Source: Bradyrhizobium embrapense (GTDB lineage Bacteria; Pseudomonadota; Alphaproteobacteria; Rhizobiales; Xanthobacteraceae). From it: a stretch of 64,000 nucleotides of DNA. Positions within the stretch are counted from its first letter, which is position 1. Each line of letters opens with the position of its first letter. This document shows positions 43,648 to 52,441 of the stretch, piece after piece. The notes below the pieces were generated by a model. The model was not told where the DNA came from. It made no database searches and saw only the letters and a list, made by a program, of their open reading frames with translations. The position numbers and the translations under genes were made by a program. The stretch spans positions 496,001 to 560,000 of the forward strand of contig NZ_LFIP02000005.1 of assembly GCF_001189235.2 (NCBI RefSeq), written 5' to 3'.

Positions 43648-43652
43648 ATGCT

Positions 43653-44519
43653 CTAGTTCATGATCTCGACCGTGGCCGAGCGGCCGGCGACCAGCGCGAT
43701 GCGATCCGGCAGATGGTCGAGCGCGATGCGCACCGGGACGCGCTGTGCGAGCCGGACCCAGCTGAAAGTCGGATTGACGTTTGCGAGCAGGTTGGCACCG
43801 TCGGTGCGGTCGCGGTCCGCGATGCCGGCTGCAATGCTCTCGACATGTCCGGTGAGGCGGACCGGCTCGCCCATCAGGCGGACCTGCGCCTTGTCGCCGA
43901 CCCGAATGCGCGCGAGCTTGGTTTCCTCGAAATAGCCCTCGACATGCAGCGTATCGGTGTCGACCAGCGCCATCACGCCCTTGCCCGCGGTGACGTAGGC
44001 GCCGGGCCGCAGGTCCATATTGGTGATGGTGCCGTTGACCGATGCATGCACCTCGCTGCGATCGAGGTTGAGCTGCGCGACCGCGCGATCGGCGACCGAT
44101 TGGTCATAGGCGGCCTTGGCCTGAAGCTGCGTCGCCAGGACCTGCTCCTGCTTCTGCTGCGACACCGCATCGGTGGTCAGCGCGCTGTAGCGCTTGAGGT
44201 CGGACTCGGCCTGATCCAGCGTCGCGCGATGGCCGGCGACCGCAGCGTCGGCCTGTTGCAAGGCTAGGGCAAAGCGTGCGCGATCGATCCGGAACAGGAT
44301 ATCGCCGCGATGCACTTGCTGATTGTCCTTGACCAGCACGTCGGTGACGAAGCCGGAGACGTCGGGAGCGACCTGAACCACGTCGGCCCGGACCCTGCCG
44401 TCGCGCGTCCACGGCGACTCCATGTAGTAGATCCACAGCGCGCGGCCGACAGCAAGCGCGGCGACGAGCGCGATGGCGGTCAGCGCAACTCGGCCGAACC
44501 AGGCGAAATTCCCTTTCAT
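43653..44519 (-). CDS. HlyD/EmrA-type periplasmic adaptor (AaeA-like)
   Basis: 288 residues: one N-terminal transmembrane helix, a barrel-sandwich hybrid domain with VAPDVSGFVTDVLVKDNQQVHRGD, a coiled-coil hairpin, and LDRSEVHASVNGTITNMDLRPGAYV. This is a membrane-fusion protein that couples an inner-membrane pump to the outer membrane. It is the last gene of the MarR-FUSC-DUF1656-HlyD operon and overlaps the DUF1656 gene by 4 nt. ATG at 44519 begins the helix. Confidence 0.9.
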   Translation of the reverse strand: MKGNFAWFGRVALTAIALVAALAVGRALWIYYMESPWTRDGRVRADVVQVAPDVSGFVTDVLVKDNQQVHRGDILFRIDRARFALALQQADAAVAGHRATLDQAESDLKRYSALTTDAVSQQKQEQVLATQLQAKAAYDQSVADRAVAQLNLDRSEVHASVNGTITNMDLRPGAYVTAGKGVMALVDTDTLHVEGYFEETKLARIRVGDKAQVRLMGEPVRLTGHVESIAAGIADRDRTDGANLLANVNPTFSWVRLAQRVPVRIALDHLPDRIALVAGRSATVEIMN

Positions 44520-44722
44520 GGCAGAAACTCCGAAACATAAACGACGACGCCGAGCAGGCATACGTACAGGGCGAAATTGAACAGCGCGCGATGCCAGACC
44601 AGCCGGTAGAGCCCGAAGCGCTGCATGATCCGGCTGATCCCCGCGCTCAGCGCATAGGCAACGATCAGCCACAGCAGCAGCGCCGGGACCAGGACGCCGT
44701 AGATGTCGAGCTCATATCTCAT
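44516..44722 (-). CDS. DUF1656 small membrane protein (AaeX-like)
   Basis: 68 residues, two transmembrane segments, beginning MRYELDIYGVLVPALLLW, typical of DUF1656. Always found with FUSC and HlyD partners in aromatic-acid or solvent efflux operons; its exact role is unknown. Overlaps both neighbours by 4 nt. Confidence 0.9.
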   Translation of the reverse strand: MRYELDIYGVLVPALLLWLIVAYALSAGISRIMQRFGLYRLVWHRALFNFALYVCLLGVVVYVSEFLP

Positions 44723-46770
44723 GCAGCAAAACTCTCCTCCGGCTGCGATCGATACGCAGCTGCGTGCGGAAACAGGCCGCGGCGGATGCCGACGAGGCCG
44801 AGCAACGCATCGTCCCGCGCGCGCTCATTGGGGTCCTTGACGACCGCGGTCACCGCCGCATCGATGCATGACAGCAGTTCGGCCGGCATGGCTCCGTCCG
44901 CATGGGCGCGAAACGCGGCCGCGAGGGCGTCCAGCATGTCGTCGATGGCGCGCACGGTCGATGCGACAAGGCCGTAGCGGGCGCGCCTGAGGTCGATGAT
45001 GTTGAGCCCGATGCGCAGCTGGACCAGGCTGTCGGCGTCGCGGCGGTCGCTCTCGGAGATGAAGGCGATGCGCTGCACCAGGAGCCCCAGCCGATGCAGC
45101 ATCAGGCCCGCAAACTGCGCCCGGTCGCCGTGGCCGCGCCGCTCGGCCGCGACCGCGAGCGTCTGCCAGCCCGAGGTCATCAGCCGCTTGGCGACCCATT
45201 CGGCACCGACGCCGCGCGCGACCCGCGTTACGATCTCGGCGATGACGACGCCGAGGAAGAAGGCGACCGCCGTGTTGGCGAAGCCGGCAAAATCCGCGCT
45301 GTAGGTCGACTGCAGCGCCAGCAGCGTCGCGGTGTTGGCGGCGAGCGCCATGCCGATCGGCGCGGTTTTCGGCCGCGCGATCAGGAAGCCGTAGGTCAGG
45401 AAGGTCGGCGCCAGCGCGGCGATCAGGACCTCGACATGGGTGATGCCCGGCACCAGCGCGAACTGATAGATCGCGACGACGACGATCGCGACCAGCGAAA
45501 ACAGGCCGAAGGCCCGGATGCTGCGCGCCGGCTCGTCCTGTGCGGCGAAGAAGGAGCAAGCGACCGCCGCCATCATCGGCGCCGACGCGCCATCCGGCCA
45601 GCCTGTCGCAATCCACAGGCCGCAGCAGATCAGGATGGCGATTGCCGCGCCCGCGGCCGACCACAGCGCCATGCCGTGGTCGCGATGACGGACCGGCGCC
45701 GCGCCGGATTCCGGGTGGAACGCCAGCGGGACGCCGGAGATATCCTTGCCCGCAGCAATCGCATCGCCGACTGCGCGGCAGTCGGCCGAGATGTCGACAA
45801 GCTCGCGCAGCCGGAGCAGCAGGCTGATCGTGATGATACGCTCCCGCGGAGCGAGGCCGTCGAGGGCAGATTGCCGCTCGGCGATCGCAGCGCGGATCTG
45901 GTCGCCGGATTGCCGCTGGCGTTCGTCGTCCACGATCCATGCGGCGAGATCGGCGAGCAGGTGCCGCAGCTCCGGCTGCCTTTGCAGCGTCGCTTCGCCG
46001 AGTGCGGCGAGCCGGTCTTCGATCGACGTGATGATCGGCAACAGCATCAGCATGCGCAGCCGGATCTCGGCGAGGCCGCGCACGGTGCCGATTTCGGCCA
46101 GCCGGTCATAGGCGACATGGGTTGCCAGCGTATCGATCTCGACGATATCGGTCGCAAGGCGAAGGCGCTGGGCCCGGCGCGTCTCGCTGGTCCCGTGATC
46201 AAGCAGCACGTCGCGGGACAGCCGTCGCGCATCCGACAGCCAGCTCCTGACGCGTTCGCCGACCGCTGGCGCGACGCTGCGCGGAAATACCACCGTCGAC
46301 ACCAGGCTGGCACAGATGATGCCGAGCGAGATCTCCTCGACCCGCGCCAGCGCGACATCGAAGATGCTGCCCGGGTCGGCCACCGACGGAAAGCCGATCA
46401 GCGCGACGGTGTATCCGCCGAGCATGAAGACATAGCTGCGCGGCGTGCCGTCGAGCAGCGACAGATAAAGGCATAATCCAACCCAGAGCGCGATCGCGAG
46501 GCACAGCAGCTCCGGCGCATTGATCAGGTTCGGCACCAGCGCGACCGTCATGGTCGCGCCGACCAGGGTGCCGATCACGCGGAAGAACGCCTTTGAGCTG
46601 GTCGCGCCGGCCAGCGGCTGCGACGTGATATAGACCGTCGCCATCGCCCAATAGGGCCGCGGCAGATCGATCGCCAATGCGATGACGAGCGCCAGCATCG
46701 ACGCGGCGAACGTCTTCAACGCGAAGATGATGTCCGCGTGGCGGACCAGGAACGGCTCTTCCGCGCGCAT
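44719..46770 (-). CDS. FUSC-family inner-membrane exporter (AaeB-like)
   Basis: 683 residues with two sets of about five or six transmembrane helices (residues about 15-165 and 365-520) and cytosolic helical regions between and after them. Typical blocks: DLPRPYWAMATVYITSQPLAGATSSKAFFR near the start and the second-half WPDGASAPMMAAVACSFFA. It should pump aromatic acids or related toxic compounds with the HlyD partner. It begins 2 nt after the MarR stop, so it is repressed or induced with it. Confidence 0.9.
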   Translation of the reverse strand: MRAEEPFLVRHADIIFALKTFAASMLALVIALAIDLPRPYWAMATVYITSQPLAGATSSKAFFRVIGTLVGATMTVALVPNLINAPELLCLAIALWVGLCLYLSLLDGTPRSYVFMLGGYTVALIGFPSVADPGSIFDVALARVEEISLGIICASLVSTVVFPRSVAPAVGERVRSWLSDARRLSRDVLLDHGTSETRRAQRLRLATDIVEIDTLATHVAYDRLAEIGTVRGLAEIRLRMLMLLPIITSIEDRLAALGEATLQRQPELRHLLADLAAWIVDDERQRQSGDQIRAAIAERQSALDGLAPRERIITISLLLRLRELVDISADCRAVGDAIAAGKDISGVPLAFHPESGAAPVRHRDHGMALWSAAGAAIAILICCGLWIATGWPDGASAPMMAAVACSFFAAQDEPARSIRAFGLFSLVAIVVVAIYQFALVPGITHVEVLIAALAPTFLTYGFLIARPKTAPIGMALAANTATLLALQSTYSADFAGFANTAVAFFLGVVIAEIVTRVARGVGAEWVAKRLMTSGWQTLAVAAERRGHGDRAQFAGLMLHRLGLLVQRIAFISESDRRDADSLVQLRIGLNIIDLRRARYGLVASTVRAIDDMLDALAAAFRAHADGAMPAELLSCIDAAVTAVVKDPNERARDDALLGLVGIRRGLFPHAAAYRSQPEESFAA

Positions 46771-46772
46771 GA

Positions 46773-47291
46773 CTATTTCGCCTCTTGAGCGGCCTTATCT
46801 GAAGCTGTCTTATCTGAAGCGGTCTTGGCTGCAGGGCTCTTGGCGTTCTGCAGGCGGCTCGCCCGCGCATCGATGCGCTGCAGCGTCTCGAAGGTTATCG
46901 CAAGTTCCTCGCTGCCGATATCCTTGAGCACGCTGGCCCGCACGCGGCGCAGCACCCGGTTCGTCTGCTCGACCTTGGCTTCGCCGGCCGCGGTGAGATG
47001 CAGCGTCTTGGCGCGCCGATCGGTCGGGTCCCCGCGTCGCTCGACCAGGCCTTCGGATTGCAGCAGGTCGATCAGCCGCACCAGCGAAGGCCCCTCGATC
47101 CCCAGTTCGTCGGCGAGCACGCCCTGTCGGACGTTCTCCCCGTGCCGCGACAGCACCAGCAGCGGTATCGCCGTCGCGTAGGACAGGCCGTGATCGGACA
47201 GCGCCTGATCCGACTCGCGACGCCAGATTCGCGCGAGCCTGGTGATCAGGCGGCCGATCTCGGCGTGGATATGGGATTGCGAAGGAGGCAT
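46773..47291 (-). CDS. MarR-family transcriptional regulator of the efflux operon
   Basis: 172 residues with the MarR winged helix: RQGVLADELGIEGPSLVRLIDLLQSEGLVERRGDPTDRRAKTLHLT. The C-terminal end is a low-complexity tail with a duplicated TASDK. It is the first gene of the operon and probably represses it, released by an aromatic ligand. No clear ribosome binding site precedes the ATG. Upstream (47297-47320) is an AT-rich segment with a short inverted repeat that could be its operator. Confidence 0.9.
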   Translation of the reverse strand: MPPSQSHIHAEIGRLITRLARIWRRESDQALSDHGLSYATAIPLLVLSRHGENVRQGVLADELGIEGPSLVRLIDLLQSEGLVERRGDPTDRRAKTLHLTAAGEAKVEQTNRVLRRVRASVLKDIGSEELAITFETLQRIDARASRLQNAKSPAAKTASDKTASDKAAQEAK

Positions 47292-47722
47292 GCAAATTAG
47301 ATAGGATACAAACTATTAGGCTGCAATGATATTGCCGCGGACATGGCTGCGGATCACGCAAATGCGATCACGCAGCAGGGGCGTCGGTATGTGGATGGGC
47401 ATCTACCCGATGCGGGTGGATGACGAGTGGGCCCCAACCCCTACTGTGCATGGGGTTGTTTTCGATATTTTTGTCCAGCCGGCCGGCTGGAGGGGGCCGC
47501 AGGCGTCGCCGGCGCCGCCTGCTGCACGGTCGCGTTTCGCGAGACAGAGATCGCGCGGGATGGCCGCCGCTCGCGGGCCGGCTCATGCCAGTCCGCGTCT
47601 ATCGCATCAGAAGTGCACGTCAGCGTTCCCGGACGCGAAGAGGGCGACGCGGCTCTCGCCAAGCAGTCGACTTAGCCGCAAGCTGCGGTTGCTGCCACAC
47701 GATCGCCGCGCGCTGTCCGATT
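47292..47722. other. Gene-free stretch downstream of a divergent MarR promoter
   Basis: About 430 nt with no convincing gene. The only clear element is a plus-strand terminator at 47435-47470. Open frames here have codon use unlike their neighbours. Confidence 0.5.
47435..47470 (+). terminator. Intrinsic terminator with no upstream gene
   Basis: CAACCCC-N10-GGGGTTG followed by TTTTCGATATTTTT. Its plus-strand upstream region starts at the divergent MarR promoter about 130 nt away, so it could end a short untranslated RNA. Confidence 0.6.
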
Positions 47723-48937
47723 TCAGCCGAAGTCGTGCATCAACCGGCTCCAGTCCTCGCCGGCAAGGCCGCCGACATAGATATCGCCGCGCACGACGGC
47801 GTCGTTCACCTCCGCAACGCGCGTCAACGCCATGGCGAAGGCGCGGTGCCGGAACACGAGCCGGCGCTGCAGTCCTAGCCCTGCCATCAGGGCGGGTTGC
47901 GCACGGCCGCGGGCTCTGGCATGGCCGGTGCGCTCGAGGTGGCGGAACATCGCACAGAGCACGCCGACCTCCTGGTCCGGAAGCGACAGGATGTTCAGAA
48001 CATGCGCGGTCCGCCCCGGGGCCGCATAGTAGACAAAGCATCCGATCACCGCTCCGGACCGGTCTTCGACCGCGCGGATCGTGAATGCGCCGAGCCTGGT
48101 GTTCTGCGCAGCCAGGCCGACCAGCCAGCCGAGTTCGTCTTCCGACCACAGCGGCCGGACGGCGTAGTGGGCAATGAACCGGGGTGCCTGCACGAGGAAG
48201 TCCGGGACCGACATCTCCTGCACCTTCAGTTCGCTGCCTCCCTCGATCCCTTCATCACTGCGCAGGCGACTGAGGAGAGCATCAACGGCACGCGCGAGCG
48301 TTGCCAGAGCCGGATCGAGTCGGCGCATGAAGCGCGGCAAAAGGCGTTCGACGAGTGCTCCGAACGGACGGAACGTGCGCACCCATTCCAGGTTCTGCAG
48401 CGGAATCGTCTTTCCGCCGATGGCGAGCAGCGACCTGGCGCTGGTCGGCGATGCACTGTCACAGAATGAAAGACTCGCTCGTTTTGGTCGCAGACCAAGA
48501 TTGAGCTGCGCCGCACCGGCCGAGTCTCCGTTGGTCATGAAAACGCCGAGCAACCGTCCCGGGATGACATTACCGCAGGCGATGAAGCGCATCGGGACGG
48601 AGAGCAGCGCGCTCGAGATGTGGCCGTCCTGCTGCTGGTAGATTTGCGTCCCTGTCGCCGCGCTGTAGGACGGTGAACCGAGGGTCAATGCGTGGAAATA
48701 ATCCTTGAGATCGGCACCCGCGGGCTTGTCGATATTCCTGAAGACCTTGAGGAACAGCCGCGCGACCGCGGGAACGTCAGCCGTCGTCATCGGCCTGGCG
48801 CTGCCCTTGCGTGACATTGGCGTGGGCGCCTGGACCACTACGGGATCGGACTGCTCACGCGGCAGGTCCGGCGCGATCGACAGGTCGTCAGGCGGATCGA
48901 TAACCCTGACAGCCGTATGGGACATGGAGCTCAGCAT
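47723..48937 (-). CDS. GNAT-fold acetyltransferase-like protein
   Basis: About 404 residues. The core at residues 50-150 (RPMTTADVPAVARLFLKVFR) looks like a GNAT N-terminal half with strand VFMTNG; the rest has another GNAT-like segment (AVRPLWSEDELGWLV through GAVIGCFVYYAA). This suggests a two-lobed GNAT protein of the type seen with surface polysaccharide or lipid modification genes. Substrate is not known. ATG at 48937 was chosen; the frame opens to 48967. Confidence 0.6.
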   Translation of the reverse strand: MLSSMSHTAVRVIDPPDDLSIAPDLPREQSDPVVVQAPTPMSRKGSARPMTTADVPAVARLFLKVFRNIDKPAGADLKDYFHALTLGSPSYSAATGTQIYQQQDGHISSALLSVPMRFIACGNVIPGRLLGVFMTNGDSAGAAQLNLGLRPKRASLSFCDSASPTSARSLLAIGGKTIPLQNLEWVRTFRPFGALVERLLPRFMRRLDPALATLARAVDALLSRLRSDEGIEGGSELKVQEMSVPDFLVQAPRFIAHYAVRPLWSEDELGWLVGLAAQNTRLGAFTIRAVEDRSGAVIGCFVYYAAPGRTAHVLNILSLPDQEVGVLCAMFRHLERTGHARARGRAQPALMAGLGLQRRLVFRHRAFAMALTRVAEVNDAVVRGDIYVGGLAGEDWSRLMHDFG

Positions 48938-49470
48938 GCGCTTCTCGCCACTTCGTCTCTTGCCCAAATGCGGCAGCGTCGTCGGACGATAGGATCAAAT
49001 GAATGTCGAGAACTTCGGGTCGATCGACATCACGCAAGCAAGAAATCTGGTGCTGCTCGGTCTGGGCGCGCGTCCGTGCGTCAACTCTCCGGCGTCATTT
49101 GTGAGCCGTCAAGAAATTCAACCTGTGGAGGTTAACGCGACGCGCTCGCTAACCTTAACGCACCGCAGATGCACGGAGAAGTGTGCCGACTGCCAACCCC
49201 ATGCCACCCGGTTGCGGAGAGCCGGCAGCACTCCGGGCGATCTGCGGCTATTGAGCCGCGGAGGATGCATGATTATCGAAACGGACCTCGGGCGGATGAT
49301 GATGTTCCAAGGGCTCGACCAGTTGCTGCCAGGGAAGGGGGTCGGCGAGAACGTCACGAATACTCAGTCGCATTGAGACGCCAGCCACCCGGTAGAATAC
49401 CGATAGCTAACCCCGTCTCGTAGGCGTTGATGCGAGCATGGGCCATCTCCGATCCTCCCGCTGCTCGCGC
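48938..49470. other. Gene-poor stretch between two minus-strand genes
   Basis: About 530 nt. One plus-strand frame of 125 codons (48999-49376) has AGGA before its ATG but GC at third codon positions is lower than in neighbours and no family is recognised, so I list it only as doubtful. Nothing else is supported. Confidence 0.4.
48999..49376 (+). CDS. Doubtful small hypothetical protein
   Basis: 125 codons starting MNVENFGSIDI, preceded by AGGATCAA. It is oriented against both neighbours and sits in a gene-poor stretch. It has six Cys/His-type residues in the middle (HRRCTEKCADCQPH), reminiscent of a zinc knuckle. Codon use is weaker than in real neighbours and the function is unknown. Treat as a candidate only. 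Confidence 0.2.
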   Translation: MNVENFGSIDITQARNLVLLGLGARPCVNSPASFVSRQEIQPVEVNATRSLTLTHRRCTEKCADCQPHATRLRRAGSTPGDLRLLSRGGCMIIETDLGRMMMFQGLDQLLPGKGVGENVTNTQSH

Positions 49471-51765
49471 CTATGCCCCGATTGCATATTCATAGATGTC
49501 TTCCTCCTGGGCGTTATGGATGCGCACGAGTGCCTCAATCGATTCGATGACCCGCTGTGCGTCCCTGATCAGGTAGGGATCAATATCCTCGGGCCTCAGC
49601 CCATCAGCGAGCCGTCTCAGGAGGCGCGACAGATGGATGATCTCGCGATGTGCGCGGCTCATTGCCCCAAGCCCATGACGGTCCGCCAGGTATCTTGCGA
49701 CGCGCGGGTAGACGCGGCTTTCGTCGTCCCGCTCATGGGTCACGATCTTATTCGTAATCCGATCTGCTTCCGAAATCATGGCGACTGCGCCGGAACCTTC
49801 AGCGTGATCCAGTGCGTCTGCGACCTCCCTCAAGCGATTGAGCGTTGGCTCCAACTGCTCGTGATCCGCTTGAAGCGAACTGGCCGCAGCGATAGGCATA
49901 GTCGGGCGACCGTTCGCGTGGCCGGGACTCAATGCACGCAAGGCGTTGAGGATAACGGCCACATCAATCACTTCCTGGGTCAGAGCTCCGGCGACCGGAG
50001 GCAACCATCCGACTGCGGCGAAGGCCATTGCGATGGCGGACAACGTCATTCCCGAAATGATGCTCTGCAAGGCTATCGAGCGGGTCCGCTTCGCAATGCC
50101 GATCGCGTCGGAGACGCGATCGAGACGATCGACAAGGATGACGACATCAGCCGCTTCCGAGGACGCGCTCGCACCTCGCGCGCCAAGCGCAACGCCCACG
50201 TTCGCGGCCGCCAATGCGGGCGCGTCGTTGATGCCGTCCCCGACCATAACCGTAACGTTCCGGCGCTGTTCGGTGGCGACGGCATCGACCTTATCAGCCG
50301 GCTCACGGTCCGAAAGGACTGCGTCAAGATCAAGCGCGGCGCCGATCGTCTCCGCTGCCTCCGCCCGGTCACCGGTCACCATCACGATACGTGAAACTCC
50401 GGCCGTTCGCAGAGCCTGAACCGCGCGGGGCGTTTCGCGCCGAAGCTCGTCACCCAGTAACAGAGCGCCAATCGTGCGTCCATCCACAGCGACGAACGCG
50501 CTTAATGCCGAACGCCACGCGGCACGCCTGAGGGTGCGAACCACCCACGGTTCGGGCTTTTGAGATCCATTGACCAACTGGTGCGAGCCGACCCGAATCG
50601 TTCTCCCATCGATTACGCCCTCGAGGCCTGCTCCCACGGTTTCGCGCACGTGTGACGCAGCAGTCAGCTTGAGGCCCTTCGCAGTCGCCGCCTGAACGAT
50701 TGCCACCGCAACGATGTGATGTGATACCTGCTCAAGCGACGCCGCCAGCCGAAGCACCTCGTCCGCTTGATGGTTCGGAGCGACTTCGATTGCAACAAGA
50801 CGGGCACCACCAACGGTCAGAGTGCCAGTCTTGTCGAACATCACCGTATGAGTTTCCGCGAGCGCTTCGAGGGGACTGCTTCCTTTGACCAGAATCCCGC
50901 GCTTGGCAGCCCGCGCAACCCCCGATATGAATGCGACCGGGGCCGCTAGAATAAGTGGACACGGCGTCGCAGCAACCAACACTGCAAGCCCACGGATGGG
51001 ATCGCCAGAGAAAAGCCAAGCGCCGCCGGCGAGCAGCAGGGTGATCGGCAACAGCAAAAGTGCATAGCGATCCGCCAGGCGGAGAAAGGGCGATTTTGCG
51101 GTCTGCGCCGCACTCACCATCCTCAATATGCCCGCATAGGTGCTCTCACCGGCGGTGGCAGACGCACGGATTTCGAATGGCCCGCCTGCGTTAAGCGAGC
51201 CGCTGCGCGCTGGCTCGCCTGCCTGCCGAGACACGGGTATGGGCTCGCCGCTCAGCGCCGATTCATCGATGGTCGCCGCCAGGCTGGTGATGACACCGTC
51301 GACCGGAATGACCTCGCCGGAGCGCACCAGGATGATGTCGCCGATAGCAACTTGCTCGATGGGTGTGTCAGTGATAGTCGATCCAGCCTGCCGATGAGCA
51401 ATTCTCGGTGCACGGTCGATCAGCGACCGGAGGTCGCGTTGAGCTCGGGCAACGGCAATGTCTTCGAGCACATTGCCGCCCGCATACATGATGGCAATGA
51501 CAATCCCGGCGAGAGCCTCGCCGAGAAGAAGCGCGCCGGACATTGAGACGAATGCGATTGAATCGACGCCCATGCGACCTACCGAGAGGTCACGCACCAT
51601 GGCAACAAACAAACCGGTAATGACAGGGATGGTGCCGCTTACCCAACACCACTTCGCCAGCTCGGGTCTGTGGGCGCCCCACGCCAAGAGTCCGGAAACG
51701 AGCCCCGCGATCGCGACCGCGATGAGCGTTCGGCGGAAAACACCTTCAGACCACACCAAGTACAT
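49471..51765 (-). CDS. P1B-5-type metal-transporting ATPase with C-terminal hemerythrin domain (Nia-like)
   Basis: 764 residues. Actuator motif SGEP (172-175), metal-site motif TPCP (267-270) in the membrane helix, phosphorylation site DKTGT (311-315), SHH at 348-350 where P1B pumps have SxHP, and hinge GDGINDAP (509-516). No N-terminal HMA domain. After residue 630 a hemerythrin-like four-helix domain follows: ADHEQ, HERDDE, AHREIIH and HNAQEEDIYE. TPCP plus hemerythrin matches the P1B-5 group, whose Sinorhizobium meliloti member Nia transports Ni and Fe and is expressed in nodules. A FixK/FNR box lies 62 nt upstream (51821-51834). Confidence 0.9.
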   Translation of the reverse strand: MYLVWSEGVFRRTLIAVAIAGLVSGLLAWGAHRPELAKWCWVSGTIPVITGLFVAMVRDLSVGRMGVDSIAFVSMSGALLLGEALAGIVIAIMYAGGNVLEDIAVARAQRDLRSLIDRAPRIAHRQAGSTITDTPIEQVAIGDIILVRSGEVIPVDGVITSLAATIDESALSGEPIPVSRQAGEPARSGSLNAGGPFEIRASATAGESTYAGILRMVSAAQTAKSPFLRLADRYALLLLPITLLLAGGAWLFSGDPIRGLAVLVAATPCPLILAAPVAFISGVARAAKRGILVKGSSPLEALAETHTVMFDKTGTLTVGGARLVAIEVAPNHQADEVLRLAASLEQVSHHIVAVAIVQAATAKGLKLTAASHVRETVGAGLEGVIDGRTIRVGSHQLVNGSQKPEPWVVRTLRRAAWRSALSAFVAVDGRTIGALLLGDELRRETPRAVQALRTAGVSRIVMVTGDRAEAAETIGAALDLDAVLSDREPADKVDAVATEQRRNVTVMVGDGINDAPALAAANVGVALGARGASASSEAADVVILVDRLDRVSDAIGIAKRTRSIALQSIISGMTLSAIAMAFAAVGWLPPVAGALTQEVIDVAVILNALRALSPGHANGRPTMPIAAASSLQADHEQLEPTLNRLREVADALDHAEGSGAVAMISEADRITNKIVTHERDDESRVYPRVARYLADRHGLGAMSRAHREIIHLSRLLRRLADGLRPEDIDPYLIRDAQRVIESIEALVRIHNAQEEDIYEYAIGA

Positions 51766-51820
51766 CCGAGCCGCTCTAAAGCCAATTACATTATTGTCTC
51801 AAGAATCCCCGACCTCCATT

Positions 51821-51834
51821 TTGATGGAAATCAA
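51821..51834. promoter_or_regulatory. FixK/FNR-type box (anaerobox)
   Basis: TTGATGGAAATCAA, a perfect TTGAT-N4-ATCAA palindrome. Centred 62 nt from the ATPase ATG, which would put the start of transcription about 20 nt before the gene if the box is at -41.5. In Bradyrhizobium FixK2 uses such boxes under microaerobic and symbiotic conditions. Confidence 0.85.
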
Positions 51835-52188
51835 TGTGGCTGAAGGCAATATCAGGATGGTTAGGTGGGCTGTCAGATTGCGTGAAGTGATGCCTGACCT
51901 TGAGAACTTCGCGAAGCCACAACCGCGCCGCTCGCCTGAGATTGTTCGGCGTACTTGAGCGTCATCTCGACGCGAGAGTGTCGTGCGGTGGCTGAGCCGG
52001 TATCTGGACCGACTTGAGGCTACAAATGCGCAGTGACTGCGCAAGGCAAGAGCCGTCTCGGGCTGCTTTGACAACGATCAAGGCCAGTTCGGCGCTGACT
52101 GTGCAACAAGCAGATACGTTGCAAAGCTGGCCAGATACATTTGTCCATCACCGAGCAACGAGGACTGCTTCATTTTAAGCTGTTCCGG

Positions 52189-52215
52189 GAGGCCGCCCTT
52201 GCTGGCGGCCTCTTT
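52189..52215 (+). terminator. Strong intrinsic terminator without an identified upstream gene
   Basis: GAGGCCGCC-cttgct-GGCGGCCTC, a perfect 9-bp stem, followed by TTT. No plus-strand gene ends just upstream, so it could close a small RNA or an unidentified transcript. Confidence 0.6.
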
Positions 52216-52441
52216 CATATCAATGTCACGCTCGCGTTCATAGTCGGGCGTTGGACCGATATCGGCGACGGCTTCGCCGTCTTGGAGGTCATAGTTCTGT
52301 TCCTTCGAAGATCGGGCTCACTTGGGTCGCCAGTCGCAACCGCCGACCGACAATGCCTCGAATGTTGCTTCCGACTCGAAAGACTCGACCGGTATCCGGG
52401 CGAAGTAGCCGGACTCCGATCAATGACGACCGTGTCGCGCG

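Larger units (their letters stand above)
51766..52441. other. Gene-free stretch: ATPase promoter, terminator and possible coding remnants
   Basis: About 675 nt. It holds the FixK/FNR box, a plus-strand terminator (52189-52215), and, on the minus strand at 52120-52310, codons that read as protein-like (for example EAVADIGPTPDYERERD) but lack a start codon and end in stop codons. These look like eroded remains of an old gene. Confidence 0.45.

Noticed and set aside
47297..47320. MarR operator from ATAG/CTAT in the AT-rich leader
   Set aside because: Arms are only four bases; position fits but evidence is too weak for a separate entry.
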